From Candidatus Gastranaerophilales bacterium (GTDB lineage: Bacteria > Cyanobacteriota > Vampirovibrionia > Gastranaerophilales > Gastranaerophilaceae), in NCBI GenBank assembly GCA_944323925.1, contig CALUUI010000016.1, positions 1 to 48,347 on the forward strand: 48,347 bases of DNA, given 5' to 3'. Of this stretch, positions 48,211 through 48,347 are shown piece after piece. The position numbers and the translations under genes are program-made. Below the pieces are notes generated by a model. That model saw only the letters and a list, made by a program, of their open reading frames with translations. It was not told where the DNA came from and searched no databases. The stretch's first letter is position 1. Every line of letters starts with the position of its first letter.

Positions 48211-48347
<137 letters not shown>

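Overview
The window looks like an AT-rich chromosomal contig from a diderm, anaerobic bacterium, most probably a gut-type non-photosynthetic relative of Cyanobacteria (Melainabacteria/Vampirovibrionia, order Gastranaerophilales). The support is indirect. Threonyl-tRNA synthetase lacks the N-terminal TGS domain, as in Cyanobacteria. An RNase E/G gene follows a large B12-binding radical-SAM/DUF2344 gene. Oxygen defence is of the anaerobic kind (rubrerythrin and desulfoferrodoxin). Heptose genes (gmhA and a family 9 glycosyltransferase) and an MCE/MlaD protein point to an outer membrane. Several proteins of unknown function (starting MGMSASQ..., or with an NFKS/QFKG motif near the N-terminus) resemble ones I associate with that lineage. 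The taxonomy is inference; no rRNA gene is present.

Layout. 1-2096 (minus): the N-terminal part of a large secreted repeat adhesin with FxxN/GGAI (Pmp-like) repeats; it runs off the left edge. 2097-3575: gene-free and repeat-rich, with two copies of a ~286-bp structured element and a candidate small RNA. 3576-10267 (plus): hemW, a membrane protein, a catalytically dead M48-like protein, a secreted protein, a flagellin-shaped 462-aa protein behind a sigma-28-type promoter, and thrS. 10368-13726 (plus): an MnmD-like methyltransferase, an FAD oxidoreductase and rubrerythrin. 13723-19499: a glycine-zipper protein (minus), two small regulators (plus), rplJ-rplL with an L10 leader (minus), carbonic anhydrase (plus), gmhA and a family 9 glycosyltransferase (minus), tRNA-Ser(CGA). 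19516-31305: mostly minus-strand housekeeping (ftsH, trmD, rimM, tlyA, tatD, mutS2), broken by a plus-strand nadD-yqeK block. 31392-36850: tadA, a TIGR02757 gene, pheA, an EamA transporter, desulfoferrodoxin and an MCE protein (plus) around a two-gene minus unit. 36855-43958 (minus): rsmI, RNase E/G, radical SAM and gap. 44113-48173: a second sigma-28-type promoter with a 51-aa ORF, tRNA-Ser(GCU), two membrane proteins, a third sigma-28-like promoter, and a minus-strand YkgJ/radical-SAM pair. The right end is nearly pure poly-A and is probably an assembly artefact.

Two regulatory patterns stand out. First, six genes (hemW, a winged-helix gene, carbonic anhydrase, mutS2, tadA, DUF486) have a -10 hexamer exactly six bases before the ATG and no Shine-Dalgarno sequence, which predicts leaderless mRNAs. 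Second, three intergenic sites match the sigma-28 (FliA/SigD) consensus TAAA-N15-GCCGA. They precede a protein with flagellin-like architecture, a 51-aa ORF, and a stretch with no clear gene.
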